Below, piece after piece: positions 23,443 to 24,464 of a stretch of 24,464 nucleotides of DNA (its first letter is position 1; each line of letters begins with the position of its first letter). The translations under genes were made by a program, and so were the position numbers. The DNA is taken from assembly GCA_946406275.1 (NCBI GenBank), contig CAMJJZ010000011.1, forward strand, positions 1-24,464. Reading direction: 5' to 3'. The notes under the pieces were generated by a model that saw only the letters and a list, made by a program, of their open reading frames with translations, was not told where the DNA came from and did not search any database. Source of the DNA: an uncultured Bacteroidales bacterium (GTDB taxonomy: Bacteria > Bacteroidota > Bacteroidia > Bacteroidales > UBA932).

Positions 23443-24464
23443 TACTCCATATGTCTTAGAAGCACATTGATTTCGGGGAGGAGATCCGGCAGTGAGGAAA
23501 GGTCCGTGTTGGAGAAGTGGTAAGGGATAAGGACTTTGGGGGCTATGACCTTGGCAGCGTTTACGCACTGGTCAACTGTCATGGTGTACGGCTGGTTTAC
23601 GGGGAGGAAGGCTATGTCGATGTCTTTTAGCTCTGCCATTTCCGGGATGTCTTCCGTATCACCGGCGATGTATATGCGGAGACCGTCAAGCGAAAGGACA
23701 AATCCGTTGTCACGCCCCTTAGGGTGGAACTGTGTGTGGCCTTCCGAATAATTGTATGCGGGGAAGGCTTCGACAGTGATTCCTTTCAATTCCATTTTGT
23801 CTCCATTGGCCATAACATCATCTTCAACTTCATCGCCATTTGCGTGGCCAAGAAGCTCCTCACAGCGCATATTGGTAATCAGAGATGTGACAATGAGGTC
23901 ATATTTGAGCTTGGTTAGGCCGACGATGGCCTCGGGGTCAAAATGGTCCCTGTGCTCGTGGGTGACTATAATGATATCGGCTTTAGGGAACTCCACTGCA
24001 TAGTCCGTTGGCTTTCCAAGGCCGCTCACCGGGTCTACCTGGATGGATAATCCGTCATATGATATGGCCAGGGAGCCGTGCTTGATAAGCGTTATGGCAA
24101 CCGGCTTCCCACTATCTGTGAAGAAAGTCTCGACATCGTATGTAATGGTGGGTTTTCCCGCCTCAGTCCAGGCAAGATAGCCTCCAATCATATTGTATAC
24201 CGTATATCCGACCTTGGAAAGGGCCTTGGATGCATCGGCACTGCGTTTCCCACTCCGGCAGTAGATGGCAATGGGCGTCTCCTTAGGATATGATTCTTCC
24301 ATCTGCTGGAGGAAGTCTTCGGCTTTCCAGTCACAGTTTGACGCATCCCTTAGGTGCCCTTCGGCGTATTCTTCCGGCGTACGGACGTCCACGATGGCCA
24401 CTGCGCCGCTTGCCGTTTCAGTTTCAAATTGGTCAACAGTAAGGTTCTTGTAACCGTTTCCGCA
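23442..24464 (-). CDS. Rhodanese and metallo-beta-lactamase-fold protein (5' end outside window)
   Basis: The gene is cut by the window edge; 340 residues are visible. The frame stays open upstream of the GTG at 24401, reading CGNGYKNLTVDQFET, so the true start is outside. The leading Cys could be a lipid-attachment site. The rhodanese-like domain comes first (VDVRTPEEYAEGHL, then active-site Cys in IYCRSGKRS, then YNMIGGYLAW). A metallo-beta-lactamase fold follows, with the metal motif THEHRDHFDP, AGDTEDIPEM and a C-terminal His in PYHFSN. The fold fits UPF0173/UlaG-like hydrolases. The usual MBL-rhodanese order (PDO-like) is reversed here. Substrate unknown. It is translationally coupled to the HAD gene. 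Confidence 0.88.
   Translation of the reverse strand, partial: CGNGYKNLTVDQFETETASGAVAIVDVRTPEEYAEGHLRDASNCDWKAEDFLQQMEESYPKETPIAIYCRSGKRSADASKALSKVGYTVYNMIGGYLAWTEAGKPTITYDVETFFTDSGKPVAITLIKHGSLAISYDGLSIQVDPVSGLGKPTDYAVEFPKADIIIVTHEHRDHFDPEAIVGLTKLKYDLIVTSLITNMRCEELLGHANGDEVEDDVMANGDKMELKGITVEAFPAYNYSEGHTQFHPKGRDNGFVLSLDGLRIYIAGDTEDIPEMAELKDIDIAFLPVNQPYTMTVDQCVNAAKVIAPKVLIPYHFSNTDLSSLPDLLPEINVLLRHME

Noticed and set aside
23443..23568. 42-codon N-terminal extension of the HAD phosphatase
   Set aside because: It lies inside the MBL-fold gene and precedes the canonical MKKLVLWDLDGT start; no known HAD enzyme has such an extension.

Overview
The window looks like a chromosomal segment of a gut- or rumen-type Bacteroidales bacterium with moderately high GC. 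Four things support this: promoter candidates of the Bacteroidetes type (a -7 box TAnnTTTG about 20 bp after a -33 TTG), many lipoproteins with a Cys lipobox, the DUF3822-rsmD gene pair typical of Bacteroidetes, and secreted GH2 and GH3 glycosidases. Genus cannot be fixed from the sequence; a Rikenellaceae/Alistipes-like or uncultured Bacteroidales lineage is a guess. Gene density is very high. No gene-free stretch exceeds 300 bp, and many neighbours overlap by 1, 4 or 8-14 bp.

Layout: (1) 1-2340: luxS (minus) and pyrG (plus) diverge from a shared 110-bp promoter region. (2) 2330-8851, minus strand: ettA (ABC-F translation factor), then a GH2 lipoprotein, a secreted glycerophosphodiester phosphodiesterase and a GH3 beta-glucosidase-like lipoprotein. 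The last gene meets pyrG tail to tail with an 11-bp overlap. (3) 8852-9078: the only sizeable non-coding stretch, filled with palindromic repeats. (4) 9079-14954, minus strand: a tightly packed six-gene run of nrnA-like DHH phosphoesterase, two FKBP-like lipoproteins, a MATE transporter, a cytidylate-kinase-like protein and a membrane-anchored serine hydrolase. (5) 15058-20404, plus strand: a conserved single-TM protein, DUF3822, rsmD, a CstA-family transporter, class II aldolase and a GT4 glycosyltransferase, every junction overlapping or within a few bp. (6) 20407-22055, minus strand: a lipoprotein alpha/beta hydrolase and a bile-acid:sodium-symporter-family transporter. (7) 22116-24464: an uncharacterised lipoprotein with a C-terminal I9/subtilisin-propeptide-like module (plus), converging on a HAD phosphatase and a rhodanese + metallo-beta-lactamase-fold protein (minus) that runs off the window edge.

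Most of this is housekeeping (CTP synthesis, AI-2/methyl cycle, rRNA methylation, translation, nanoRNA turnover) plus envelope or periplasmic proteins. I see no defence system, phage, IS element, CRISPR array, tRNA or rRNA. The least explained items are the compound palindromic element between ettA and the serine-hydrolase gene, the I9-like lipoprotein, the pair of FKBP-like lipoproteins in the nrnA run, and the conserved TM protein before DUF3822.
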